Of a stretch of DNA of 64,000 nucleotides, positions 36,541-47,488 are shown one piece after another. How positions within the stretch are numbered: the first letter of the stretch is position 1; each line of letters opens with the position of its first letter. Source of the DNA: Serpula lacrymans var. lacrymans S7.9 (lineage: Eukaryota > Basidiomycota > Agaricomycetes > Boletales > Serpulaceae); NCBI RefSeq assembly GCF_000218685.1, contig NW_006763295.1, positions 1,153,893 to 1,217,892 on the forward strand. The letters run 5' to 3'. The position numbers and the translations under genes were made by a program. The notes under the pieces are model-generated. The model saw nothing but the letters and a program-made list of their open reading frames with translations, was not told the DNA's origin and did no database searches.

Positions 36541-36766
36541 TGATAAAATTGGATAATGACCAGACCAGGGATTGAACCTGGAACCTTCTGGATACATGCC
36601 AGCTGCTCTACCAATTGAGCTATATGGCCAAGGTTATACAATGTAGGATTTTAAACATGATATGCAACCACGGACATCTTACACAGAATAGCTGCTGCAT
36701 ACTGGGCTGGCTTACAAATCAGAGGTAATATCCTATGGAGTATTGGTATGTCAGAGTATATTCTAA
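36541..36766 (-). mobile_element. 226-base insertion carrying a tRNA-like block
   Basis: This segment is absent from the equivalent place in copies B and C and is flanked by the direct repeat CAGAGAG (36534-36540 and 36767-36773). On the minus strand it consists of about 137 bases of unknown sequence, a 73-base tRNA-like block, and a 16-base tail ending TTATCA. A SINE normally has the tRNA at its head, so this order is unusual. Confidence 0.7.
36557..36629 (-). tRNA. tRNA-like sequence (would-be anticodon TGT, Thr), probably a pseudogene
   Basis: Good D arm (GCTC/GAGC) and T arm (CCAGG/CCTGG with TTCAATC). The acceptor stem has one mismatch and the anticodon stem four good pairs. The loop CATGTAT has A instead of the universal T at position 33, so normal function is doubtful. 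The A and B boxes look usable by pol III. Confidence 0.55.
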
Positions 36767-37268
36767 CAGAGAGTAGTGAACTTGAGATTAGAGAAGAAGT
36801 CTGGATTGGAGTTCTTGTTGTTTTTTTTACAAGGTAAAATACAGGGGTTTATATAGTAAAAGAAAGGGAGGCTATGCACAGTATAGCTGTGCAAAAAGAA
36901 TGAGAAAGAACATGAAGGAAGGAATGTATGCTGACAAATCCTGCATAGGTAGTATAGGATAAGATTGTCAAAATAAGGAAAAGAAAGAGATAGAACAATA
37001 AATGCTGTGTAAGTAATGTCACAGGTTTGTACAGCCATAAAATAAAGTCCAAAAACAGAAAAAAAGCAAGAAAATCATAGAGTCATGGGAAGATGCAGTA
37101 AAAAGAGGATGAAGAAAAACAATATCAGTATCAACACAGTTCCTTTATTGTCAGTCAGGCATTCTAAAAAAATATGTGTCCATAAAAATGATTCAAAAAT
37201 CAAAAATAATTGCACTGTAAATGAATGTTCTGCTGAAAAAAAAGAAACTGGAGCCACCGGTCCACCAC

Positions 37269-38006
37269 CTAGTCCAAATCCGACAGTTCCATGGCCTTAC
37301 CAATGGACTGGTTGCGTTGGACCACCTGATCAAACAAGGGACGGAGAGGAGTAGTTCCAATTTGGAACAAGTGAGTCCCAGGCAGCGTGTGGTAGCTGTA
37401 GCTGTAGCGAAGACGATGGACAAAAGATAAGTGTACCCAAGTGAATGGGACAGCGATGAACATGGGCAACGCAAGGGGATGAACCTTCTCCAGCTCAAAA
37501 ACTACCCACCCACGCTCCAACCAGGCAAGATGAGCGACCAATGTTTTGATAGTATATGATGGCAGATTGATGTCATGAAGATGGACCTGTTGCCCTATTT
37601 GGACCAGCCGCCGGGGCTTTGCTGATATTAGCAGTGGCACGTGGTAGTCAACGGATCGGCGACGGAAGCGGATAGGAAGTGGTAATATCAGAAATGGTGG
37701 GGGTGCAAATAAAATGAGGAGGAGGAGGGTGGAGGTGACGAAAAAGTGGATTAGAATGGGGATCCAGAAATGACCGTCAGGTGAGAATAAAAAGGAGAGG
37801 AAGGGGCCCATGGTGGGGCTAGGCAAAGGAAGGGGAGTAAGGGAAACAACAAAAGCGAGGGCGCAATGCAATGTGTAGCCAGTGGCGACGCAAAAATTTG
37901 CCAAAATGCCGAAATGCGGAAAGTACCGAATGGAAAAGCAAAGGTGAGCATGACTGGATTGCCTAATAGAGGTGGTGCTGATCAGCCACAAGTTCGAAAA
38001 AGGCAA
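37269..38006 (-). CDS. 245-residue ORF inside LTR-like copy A, unknown
   Basis: An open frame of 245 codons has the same length as the ORFs in copies B and C and differs from them at about 23 residues, with no stop or frameshift. It starts MPFSNLWLISTTSIRQ. Around residues 47-105 there are two hydrophobic stretches (ALAFVVSLTPLPLP and FVTSTLLLLILFAPPPFLIL) that could span a membrane. The C-terminal half is polar (FELEKVHPLALPMFIAV, HLFQIGTTPL). I recognise no family. It may simply be LTR sequence that happens to be open. Confidence 0.4.
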   Translation of the reverse strand: MPFSNLWLISTTSIRQSSHAHLCFSIRYFPHFGILANFCVATGYTLHCALAFVVSLTPLPLPSPTMGPFLSFLFSPDGHFWIPILIHFFVTSTLLLLILFAPPPFLILPLPIRFRRRSVDYHVPLLISAKPRRLVQIGQQVHLHDINLPSYTIKTLVAHLAWLERGWVVFELEKVHPLALPMFIAVPFTWVHLSFVHRLRYSYSYHTLPGTHLFQIGTTPLRPLFDQVVQRNQSIGKAMELSDLD

Positions 38007-38638
38007 TATTAATTACTATTCCACATGGCACTGTGCCTGTGTGGCGCAAAGGCAAGTCTTTTTGAATATTTGCTTTGTTATTGACACCTGTCCATGCTAC
38101 CAATCAACTTTGGTGCATGACACCGGCCGCCAGGGCTTTGCTGATATCAGCAGCGGCACGTGGTGGTCAACGGATCAGCGACGGAAACGGATAGAAAGTG
38201 GTGACATCAGATATGGTGGGGGAGCAAAGAAGATGAGGAGGAGGAGGGTGGAGGTGACAAGGAGGTGAACCAGAATAGGGATCCAGAAGCGACTGTTGGG
38301 TGAGAATAAAAAAGAGAGTAAGGGTCCCATGGTGGGACTGAGTAAAGAAAAAAAAGGTAAGGGAGGGCGACAAAAGTGAGGGCGCAATGTGTAGCCAGTG
38401 GCAACGCAAAAATTTGCCAAAATGCCAAAATGCGGAAAGTACTGAATGGAAAAGAAAAGGTGAACACGACTGGATTGCCTAATAGAGGTGGTACTGATCA
38501 GCCACAAATTCAAAAAAGACAATATTAATTACTATTCCACGTGGCACTGTGCCTGTGTGGCGCAAAGGCGAGTTTTTTTGAATATTCGCTTCATTCTTGA
38601 CACCTGTCCATGCTACCAATCAACTTTGGTGCATGACA

Positions 38639-38970
38639 ACGCCTTTACTTATACCGAACTAATGGAGTGAAAGACGTTGAATCTATAGCAGGTAGTTGAT
38701 CTAGTTTATTTAGAGGAATTCGAAAGCTGAAGTATGTACAGTGAAAACTAGCTACTTATATATGTAAAGGAATGTGTCAGCCTTGAGGCGCTGACTGAGA
38801 AACATGAGGATATGGCATGTATGATGAGTGAGGTAGTCATGTGACTTAAGGTCACGTGATGAGATAAGATAAATACTACTATGTGATTAGATATGGTGAT
38901 ATTAGTGTTTCTATATCGGATTTGGAGAGATAAGATGAGGTTTTAGGTTGCGGAGTTTTGGATTGTGACA
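38639..38970 (-). repeat. Chromovirus 3' LTR, proximal part
   Basis: On the minus strand, downstream of the integrase stop, a polypurine tract (AAAGGGGGGGTAA, near 38971-38983) is followed at once by TGTCACAATCC, the expected start of a 3' LTR. A TATATAAG box lies near 38755. The LTR is cut by LTR-like copy A at the ACGC duplication and probably continues at 36068 towards about 35935. That distal end is not clear. Confidence 0.65.
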
Positions 38971-39100
38971 TTACCCCCCCTTTAGGACTTTTGTCTCGAA
39001 AGGTAGGGTTGAGTTTGCCGTTTTCCCAGTTGAATAGTCTACAATTGTATGATGGTTGGGTGAGATTTTCGAAGGGTTGAAAATGTAATGCAAAATTGAT

Positions 39101-39815
39101 TCATCGGGGTGCCGCCGGACAGTGGTCATGGAAGTCTTTGATCAGATCTGGAGAGTTTTTAACATTACTCTCGGATTCCCATGTTTGCTCTTCCTTTCCA
39201 TAGCCCTTCCAATGAACCAGGTACTCTAACTTGCCACATTTCAATCGTGAGTCAAGTATTTGTTCCACTTCATATTCTCTTTTCCCATCCACTTCTGCAG
39301 GTGGCGGTGGCTTTGGTTTTTTCTGTCCTGGGAATGTCGGTTCTTTATAAGGGTGTAGAAGCTTTTTCTTAAAGACCGGATAGACATTTTTCCATTTCCC
39401 AGGCAGTTTGAGCTTATAGGCTGCCAGTCCGGTCTTTTTCTCGACTACGAAAGGTCCATGTTGTTTGTCGTCTAGCTTCTTGGATGGTCGGTTGGTAGTA
39501 ATATGTTCTGCTTCGACGTATACATTATCCCCAGGTTGGTATTCCACACTGTCCCTTTTGTTTTTATTGTACATGATCTCGGCTGCCTTTACCAGAGATT
39601 TCTCTGCATTCTGTTGCACCTCTTTTATTCTCTCTACAAACTCCTCTGCACTTTCACTTTTCACTGCTTTATTGACTCCTGTAACCACCTTTGAGTGTTG
39701 TCCGTAATTTAAATAAAATGGGCTATATCCAGTAGCCGAATGTTCTTTATTATAAGAGAACTCTGCTAAGGGTAGCCATTCTACCCAATCATCCTGTTTA
39801 TGATTCTCCCAGATG
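39101..39815 (-). pseudogene. Ty3/gypsy chromovirus integrase C-terminus with chromodomain (fragment)
   Basis: Only the 3' end of a pol gene remains. In frame one reads DDWVEWLPLAEFSYNKEHSA and TGYSPFYLNYG (end of the integrase core, with the usual PF-x-YG motif), then the GPY/F-like region (GPFVVEKKTGLAAYKLKLPG, VYPVFKKKLLHPY). It ends in a chromodomain (YEVEQILDSRLKCGKLEYLV, HWKGYGKEEQTWE). Chromodomains of this type steer chromoviral integration to heterochromatin. Reverse transcriptase, protease and gag are missing upstream; similarity is lost near 39815. The polypurine tract and LTR follow directly. Confidence 0.9.
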
Positions 39816-40091
39816 CCTTCAGCATCTTACACCAGTTTCATCTGGTGTCCAACTAGTAGTGTTTTTGTAAAGTCACACCAGTCACACACTGCCAAAATAT
39901 CATGTTTTGGGTTCTGGGAACTTAATCGTTACGCTGTGGTGCTGGCCTGCACCTACAGTCCGAACTGACCACCAGCGACAGTATGGCGAAATTGGGGGGA
40001 GGCAAGCTCCTAATTACTGTGATATACTCAGCCATGAATAAAAAAGAACGTAATCACAAAATCAGTCTGTCTACTTCTGCTCTAAATAGTA

Positions 40092-43000
40092 TCACATAGG
40101 ACTTCCCCCACGTCTCCTTAGCTCGTCTTCCCCATCATTACTGTCAACATCGACCGAACGCGAGCGAATAGGTTGCGCCAGTACCGGCTGCGAAAAGTGT
40201 TCGCGGAGACGATCTGAGGCTTGACGTTGTACCTATACGATAGGATATTCTTAGAAAACCCGAAGTATGAGCATCACATTAATTTGCAAACATACCTCGC
40301 CTGCCACCGTTCTGGAGACCTGTATCAAGGGCCCTACTAGACCTAACTGTACAATCGCATACCTAAATGAATCCGCCACAATTCAGCTCATGAAAGGATG
40401 TTAAAGCACGTCGCACTCACGCTGAACCCAACGCACACAACAAGAATGCAAAGTAGAGCGGATTGAACAAAACCACCATCGCTTCGTTCCATCCCAGGAT
40501 CACAAGAACGCCATACATCCAATAAGGTATCTGCGCAACACTCGACACTGTACTTCTCTTTGCCTCGACATAATACGCATCTGCATCTTTCCGGAAGCGC
40601 GCCGACAGATCCAACGATTTCGTCTCAGTGAAGACCGTAAGAGTCGCGGGAAAATCGAATTCCTCCGTCGACGAGAGCGAATCTGAAGGCTCGGAAGGAA
40701 GGGTATACTCATTCGAAGGGTCAACAGGGGCGATCTTGGAGTACCGAGGAATTAGTTCCAAAGTCTGGAAGTATATCAATCAATACATGGCCGAAGAAAA
40801 ATAAACCAGTCAGGACACACCTGATCCTTCGCCTTTTTGAAAGCGCTGTCAATATCATCTTCAGGTTTCCAGACCCTTGGGACGCCGCTATCGTCATATC
40901 GGAACCGGTCCTCAAAGTGCCCTCTGAGCTTGCCAAGGATGACAGGGTCAGCAACTTGCTCGTCTATCTTGGCACGCAGCACAAGCCAAGCGCGTTTCCT
41001 CAAAGTTGCGAGCGCAGTGGTGTTTTCCTCCTCCGTGCAGTTGAAGCCTGCAGCCGTGGAGTTATTACACGTAGACAGATGATAAAAATAGTCTGATCCT
41101 CACTCTTTGCTTTCGTAAGGTAAGTAGCCTCGGCTTTTTCAAGCGTTGTCTTGAAAACGATAAGGACCCCGTCCCACATATCTGGTGCAGCTTTGTTAAG
41201 ATGAATATCGACAGGCTCCGAAATCTGTCTTTTGCACGTTCTCTGCAATATATAATCAAAGGGCTCAGTCACCTTCAACTTTCAGCAAAGGACTAGCATC
41301 CGCACCTCGATCAGATTGACCATTTTCTTCGTCTCATCTTTCCTGCATTGGTCAGCTACAATGCCCACTTCCTCCCTTAGTAGTTCCACCTCGTCTTCCC
41401 AAGTCCAATCTGTATCTTCCAATAAGGCCTCCTTCGCACCTTCTGTGAACCGCGTTTCGCACTTTTCTCTTGCCTTGTTAACCACGACTGCAAAGTTATA
41501 TCCTTCACCACGCATGCCCTCCAACATCTCTTTCTTGAATGCAACGAGACATGACTTGTGCAAATTCTTGAGCTGACCGAGGAAGAGAGGAGAAAGAGTG
41601 GAGTCGATAACAGAGAGAAGGTCAACACGTTTACGTTTGTAGACGCCTTGGTGATAACGAGATGCGTCGCGGTCATAGCGAGCTGTCAAAAAAGAGTCAA
41701 CAGCTTCTCCTTTTATAAGGATTGTATCATTCTATTTACTGAGTGCTTGAGTTTTCCAGTTTCTCATCATTGAACCGAGTCCTTCCACAACTCGGCCTGC
41801 TTCAACTGGTCTTCTCTGTGGCTTGCTCTGTTCGTTGAATTCAGCGAGCGCTAGCGTAGATATCTCATCACAACGGAATTGCGCCAGCAGTTCCTGCTGA
41901 GTAGGCAAGTCGAGATCTTTATTTGTCTGGACTTGTTCCTGGTAACCAACGACAGGTCAGCTGTCGACCAAATTTCACAACAATATGGACTGACCCAGAT
42001 GCCCTCCATGTAGAAAGCAACACCATCAGCAGGGATCCTCTTGTGGTATGCAGACTTAAAGAGATAGTCTTCCCTCCCCTTCTCCACAAACCTTTTTCGC
42101 AGTTGCTGCACCTCGGACTCGAATTTGTCAGCCGCAAGAACTTTATGAGGAAGTGCCGTAAATGAAAGGTCGAAGTAATCTGACAGTAGTCTGTCTTGTA
42201 GTTCGGCGGGCTTGGAGAGGCTCTCCCAGATTTTGTTAAGGTCCGCAGTCAGCGTGGCCTGGAGATTAGCAAGAGGTGTCACACCAATGTGATCTCGAAT
42301 GACGAAAAGAAGGAGAGTCCGGCCACTCGTACTATTAAGTAGCATATTAGCCCAAGCCCCAGTAAAGACATGATTTTCATGAAAGACACACCCATCTTGG
42401 GCCTTTTTGCCAAACAAGCCTAAATTAACTTCAAAGACTGTCTTTAGCAGCCCCATGTTAGCCCCCTGGTACAGCCCGACTTGATGTTCCCAAAGATTGA
42501 TGATGAGAATTTCTGAGGAGGCTAATGAGAACAAGGCTGACTTCCGCTCAAAATCCTATGAGACTAAAATCAATATGGCTATGCTTCAGAGTACCTGATA
42601 ACCAAACCTGGTCTTCTCCCCGCTCCCGCCCGTCGGTACCTTCCACGTCCATGACCATAACACCCATGCCCTTTCCTCGGCACATCCAGATACCTTTATA
42701 CCCACGAGTAAAACATGTAACGCCAACTTACAATGAGAAACCGTACCTTTGGTAGTCTGCCGTCGCTGTGACTCGTCCATGACATCGAAAGTTGTTCCAA
42801 ACAATCGGTTGAGCAACGTACCTGTTGCAGTATCAGTCAGCGCGAAGAAATGACTTGGAATTCAGTTGCAAAAACTCACTTTTTCCCGTTGACTGTGAAC
42901 CAAAGACGGCAACTATGTTATAGCTGAATCCCACGTCACGCAAGCCCCATCTGTCGATTTGGCTGGCCAGGTCAGGTCTAGTTGAAAGACGTAGGCTCAG

Positions 43001-43202
43001 CAAATAGCACAGTGAAATTTTCTCCCGAACATTAAACTAACGTGAAATTCTTCTCGTCGTTAATTACTTGTATCCGCTCTGAGCTTCCGAACTGCTGGGC
43101 GCCATTGGGTGTGTGCCCGTTGACGGGTGTAACTCCGTTTGCTTGCGCAGCTGGAGAAGCGTCAATGGGAACTGGCCGTATTCCCTGGTTGTCTGAAGAC
43201 AT
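40092..43202 (-). CDS. SEY1: Sey1 (atlastin/RHD3-type ER membrane fusion GTPase)
   Basis: This dynamin-like GTPase of the ER membrane drives homotypic fusion of ER tubules. Twelve exons (43202-43042, 42977-42880, 42821-42747, 42693-42608, 42555-41995, 41938-41740, 41682-41306, 41242-41104, 41047-40821, 40764-40421, 40362-40296, 40232-40092) give 824 residues, matching fungal Sey1. The GTPase domain has [18 protein letters not shown] (P-loop, split by intron 2), the switch region [32 protein letters not shown], and the guanine-binding FVIRDH. A long helical middle domain follows. Near residues 740-790 two hydrophobic segments ([20 protein letters not shown] and [13 protein letters not shown]) form the ER hairpin. 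The cytosolic tail is basic/acidic. All ligands look intact. Confidence 0.96.
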
Positions 43203-43810
43203 TTATGGTGGTAAAATGAGGATTAAAAGATGTTGTGAACGGTAAGAAAACAGGACAACTGGAGATATGTGCAGTTATGATAAAGTCGACATGGACAACC
43301 GTCAGTCCAACTCACGACGCTGAACGAAGGCCAGCCACCAAAGGCACTTGTGCCACGCGACTGTTCTCACGGGTGCAGTGGCGATCGGCTTACTTAATCC
43401 AATGTATTGTTCGCTGTAACAGAGCGAACTTCAGGCGGTGTTGTGTTGCAAGAAAGCACGGATGACACGGGTTGTCAAAATGCACAGGTCTCGTGGAATG
43501 GATACTCTTATACACGCTGTGTGAGGCACTGAGGCTTCCATCTTTGTTGATTGTAGGTGAGGTTTCGACTTTTTATGTTTTTGGATCAGAAACCGTGACA
43601 CGTTCATCGCACCAAGTGGGCTCAAGTGGGTTAGATCAATCAACACGCGCTTGGTTACCGTTGCTGCACCCGATTGGGCCGTAACTTACTTCTTAGAAAT
43701 CTGGTTCAGCAGACTATATAAAGGGCGTCAGCTTTAAATATTCGTTTCAGTTGACTCCCACTTCATACGTCCCTTATACCACATACGTTCGCCCGCTCCT
43801 AATATCTCAA
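43203..43810. other. Intergenic region between divergent Sey1 and a possible small gene
   Basis: About 600 bases with no supported coding region. A TATATAAA box at 43715-43722 lies about 90 bases before the ATG at 43811 and points to a plus-strand transcript. Confidence 0.5.
43715..43722 (+). promoter_or_regulatory. TATA box of the small plus-strand gene
   Basis: TATATAAA, about 90 bases before the ATG at 43811, followed by a pyrimidine-rich leader. Confidence 0.5.
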
Positions 43811-43969
43811 ATGTACTTTCTCTGGAAAAAATACAAGGCCAAGAAGGCTGCTAAGGAGGAAGCTAAGAACCAGAGCCAGGGAACGAGTGGCGCCAACCAA
43901 GAGGGCAGGAAGAGCAATGACGAGAACTCTGCCCGCCCTGACGCTGTGCCCGAAGGTGGACGTGCTTAG
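43811..43969 (+). CDS. Possible small basic protein, 52 residues
   Basis: The ORF starts MYFLWKKYKAKKAAKEEAKN and is rich in Lys, Ala, Glu, Asn and Gly. It has a short aromatic N-terminus and no clear membrane span. A strong TATA box, a C/T-rich leader and an A-rich context before the ATG support expression. I know no family for it, and an ORF of this size could arise by chance. Confidence 0.4.
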   Translation: MYFLWKKYKAKKAAKEEAKNQSQGTSGANQEGRKSNDENSARPDAVPEGGRA

Positions 43970-44627
43970 GTTTGTCTTGATTATTTTATCGTATCAGAGC
44001 CACGTTCATGCTCATTGATAACAGATCCAGTTTCTGCCTGTTTTTTTTTTTGGCATGAGTCACTATGAGTGACTTCAACACGCTATGGGAGATGTCGTTT
44101 GAGTTGGGATAGATAGCTGTGGTGATCTATTCAGGATGGAGACGTTCTAGGGAAGGTCTTGGTTGCGTTGTTAATGTTGAGGCTTTAGCGTTTAAAGCTT
44201 ACGGTATAATCACTTTCTTTGTTCCACATTCATGAATATCATACCATCTCGTTTGTGCTGCGCTACTTTTTTCTGCAAACACCAACACCAAATTTGGAGT
44301 ATGAATGCCATGTCTATGACATACTCCACAGCGACGACATTCGGTTATAAAGTTGTACGTGACCTGTCTTCGCCATAGGGCTATGGAATTTTCCACGACA
44401 CAGAAAAGTGATGGTAGAATGGAGCGTAACAAGACTTCGACCGGTTACACCGAAGCGGCCATTTTGTGTGAAATTGGTCAATATATTGACAGGAACAATA
44501 ATTGCCAGCGTCTTTGCATCCCTACCATAAGTATCCATGTAGCGGTGTACTGATCCGCAAGTCTTTCCCATTACCAACCTTCTCGCTGGTATTCTTTTCG
44601 CTTACGTGCTTTTCTCAATTCTATACC
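43970..44627. other. Intergenic region
   Basis: About 660 bases between the small ORF and acetoacetyl-CoA synthetase, with a T-run near 44040. No coding or RNA gene is seen. Confidence 0.5.
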
Positions 44628-47488
44628 ATGTCTTCGCAATTTGACCAGTCTCGCCTCATCTGGACGCCTGCTTATCCGTCCTTCTCACCCGCTGAAAAGC
44701 TCCGTCGAGAAATCAATCTCAAACATGGCTTGAACTTGAGTGAGTTCCATTCCGAGGAATCCCGCGTTCCAAGTAACCTTATCATTCCTCTCTTTCTCCA
44801 CTCAGAGGACTATCATGATCTCCACCATTACTCGGTCACTGATTATACTTTCTGGCTCGATTTGTGGCAGTTCGTTGGAATCGTATCATCTGTACCACCC
44901 ACAAAGGTCTGGTCAAGGCGCCTTTACTCTTTCACCTTATCTTTGAAACTGATATACCTCGAACCTGGCAGGTAACACAAAAGGGCAAGTCAGAACAGGT
45001 GCCTGAGTGGTTTCCAGACGCAAGGTTGAACTATGCGGAAAACCTGTTGTACCGCCGTGACGATGGCCTCGCATGCACAGCAGCAGACGACACTGGCCGA
45101 ACCACTCATTATACGTTTCGTCAGCTACGTCATATGGTGCAGGAAATGGCAGCTGCAATGCGCGTTAATGGCCTCAAAGCTGGTGATAGAGTAGCAGGCG
45201 AGTCAATTAATACTTCATGTTGGAGAGGCGTGGCTAATGATGATGTTACAGCTGTTGTAACGAATTCAATTACTGCTGTCGTGCTTGTGCTTGCTACAGC
45301 CAGTATAGGTGGCATTTTTTCCAGCACTGCAACTGACATGGGCACACAGGTATGCTCAGCATGTCCTCATGCCTTAGTACATGCTTCTTCACGATTCTTC
45401 TTCCAGGGTATTTTAGATAGATACAGACAGATTAAACCCAAGTTCGTCTTTATAGAGACAGAAATTGTATACGCTGGGAAAACAATCCCGCTCGTACAAA
45501 AGGCATCCGAAGTCGCAAGGGATCTTCGTAGCTATGGCCTTGAACGATTAATCTTGCTACCAAGTTCGAAGACCGGAAAGCAGCTTCCCGAGGCTCTAGC
45601 AATCCCTAATAGGTAAGTTTCCCATCCCTATCATGTAACAGCCCCCATGAACCGAGGCGCTCTGAAACCCGTCAGCATCACCCTCGCAAATTTCCTTGCC
45701 ACTGGCGATGGCCGGGACCTCACATTCGAGCAGCTTTCATTCAGCCACCCACTGTACATCCTATACTCGTCTGGCACTAGTGGTCCTCCCAAATGTATTG
45801 TGCACTCTGGCGGAGTAAGTTGCGCCATACTGCATCATGTTTGGATATCGTAACAATTTGTCTCGTATAGGGAGCCCTGATGATTAGCAAGAAAGACCTT
45901 TACGTTGGTTTTGGTGTTGGCCCCTCTGAGACCTACTTCCAGTACACTACGGTATTTGTCTAATCGTCGTCTTCTGCTTATATCGTTAAGACTTACATAT
46001 TTGGAACAGACGGGATGGATGATGTGGCCCTTTATGCTCTCTGGGCTGGCGTGCGGTGCTCGCATTATCCTATACGAAGGCTCGCCATTCTACCCCGACT
46101 TGAAAAGCTACCTCAAGTTCATCAACGATCAGGGGTATGTCATTACATACCACAAAATTTTTTTTTCAGATTTACAGCCCATTTTTTGATCAGCGTAACA
46201 TGTTTTGGAACAAGTCCGCGCTTTTTGGCAGAAGTCCAAGCAAAGGTGAAGAATGGTATGTTTCACTACCTTGTTATCACTGCCCACATGATCGATGTCG
46301 TCTATGTGTCACTTTAGTGGAACCATTCTTGTCTATGCGTCAGATGACAGTTACAGGGGCTGTCCTGACCGCCCCTCTCATGGAATGGACTCAAAATGCT
46401 TTTGGAAAGCACCTCATGATCTCTTCCTCTTCCGGAGGGACTGATATCATGGGTGGATGTAGGGATAACTATCTTTCATTAACTGAGGCATCATCTTATG
46501 TCCACATCCAGTTGTCACAGGTGTAGCATCCCTTCCAGTGTATGCCGGAGGTGCGTCTTCTCCCAGATAACCCTTTTGATCATATAAATTTTCGAAAACT
46601 TACTTTATCTCCATGTAGAGCTTCAAGGAATATCTCTCGGTTTGGCAGTGGAAATATTTGATCCTGCTGGAAAGAATATCGAGGATACCGGTGAACCAGG
46701 GGAGCTCGTCTGCACCCGGCCTCACCCATCGATACCGGTCTGTTTCTGGGGCGACGAGTCAGGAGAAAAGTTTCGCAAAGCCTACTATGATACCTACCCT
46801 GGTGAGCTCTATTTTTTGAAAATGAAACTCAGCCCTGCTTATGCACATCTTTCGCCTTGTATAGGTGTTTGGCGCCAAGGTGACTTCATAGTCCGCAATC
46901 CCAAGACGAAAGGATTCCTTTTCCTTGGCCGCAGGTGTGCTAAATTTTGCTCGACCTTCTCTCTGGTGCCTTCTGATGAACAGTATTGCAGTGATGGCGT
47001 GTTGAATCCTAGTGGTGTGCGGTTCGGCTCGGGCGAGATTTACACTGTACTTGAGAAATTTACGGCAGAGCTCGACGATGTACTTTGCGTTGGCCAGCGC
47101 CGCCCGCAGGACCTTGACGAACGCGTCCTTCTGTTCGTCAAAATGCGTCCCGGCCACACTTTCACCCCCTCCCTCGTTGAACGCATCAAGTCTTCGATCA
47201 AGGCAGGTCTGAGCGCGCGCCACGTCCCAGCATACGTGTTCGAGACTTCGGATATCCCGGTGAGTGGTCTGTTTCGCGCGCTTGAAAGTGCATGGGTCTG
47301 AGTTAGCGCGATGATGGGTGTAGTACACGGTGAATGGGAAGAGGATCGAGATCGCTGTTAAGCAGATAGTGTCTGGATCCAACCTCAAGCCCAGCGGCAC
47401 GGTCGCCAATCCAGAATCCCTCGAACTCTATTACAAGTACCGCGATATCGAGAGCCTCGTTGGCGCAAACGCGAAGGCGAAGCTGTGA
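44628..47488 (+). CDS. Acetoacetyl-CoA synthetase
   Basis: It activates acetoacetate to acetoacetyl-CoA with ATP and belongs to the ANL adenylate-forming superfamily. Fifteen exons (44628-44739, 44806-44906, 44972-45197, 45252-45349, 45407-45612, 45676-45814, 45871-45951, 46010-46134, 46194-46255, 46318-46458, 46512-46550, 46619-46801, 46865-46934, 46992-47259, 47324-47488) give 671 residues, the family length. Motifs: [28 protein letters not shown], the P-loop-like [38 protein letters not shown], and the C-terminal [18 protein letters not shown] with the expected catalytic Lys region. The third intron starts with GC (45198-45251, GCGAGT...ACAG), is 54 bases long and leaves the frame open if retained. 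It is accepted because splicing restores GDRVA-AVVTNS. Confidence 0.95.

Larger units (their letters stand above)
36065..38642 (-). mobile_element. LTR-like repeat, copy A (composite), with ACGC target duplication
   Basis: The element spans 36069-38638, begins TGTC, ends GACA, and is flanked by ACGC at 36065-36068 and 38639-38642. Read on the minus strand it starts TGTCATGCACCAAAG. After about 515 bases it breaks at GGCGGCCGG (38125) and restarts with the same TGTCATGCACC sequence, then runs to the end. So it carries a partial 5' copy joined to a near-complete copy. Compared with copies B and C, the near-complete part also contains a 226-base insertion. It lies within the LTR of a chromovirus remnant. 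The TG...CA ends, four-base duplication and TATA box suggest a solo LTR of a large retrotransposon. I found no primer-binding site or pol gene attached. Confidence 0.82.
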
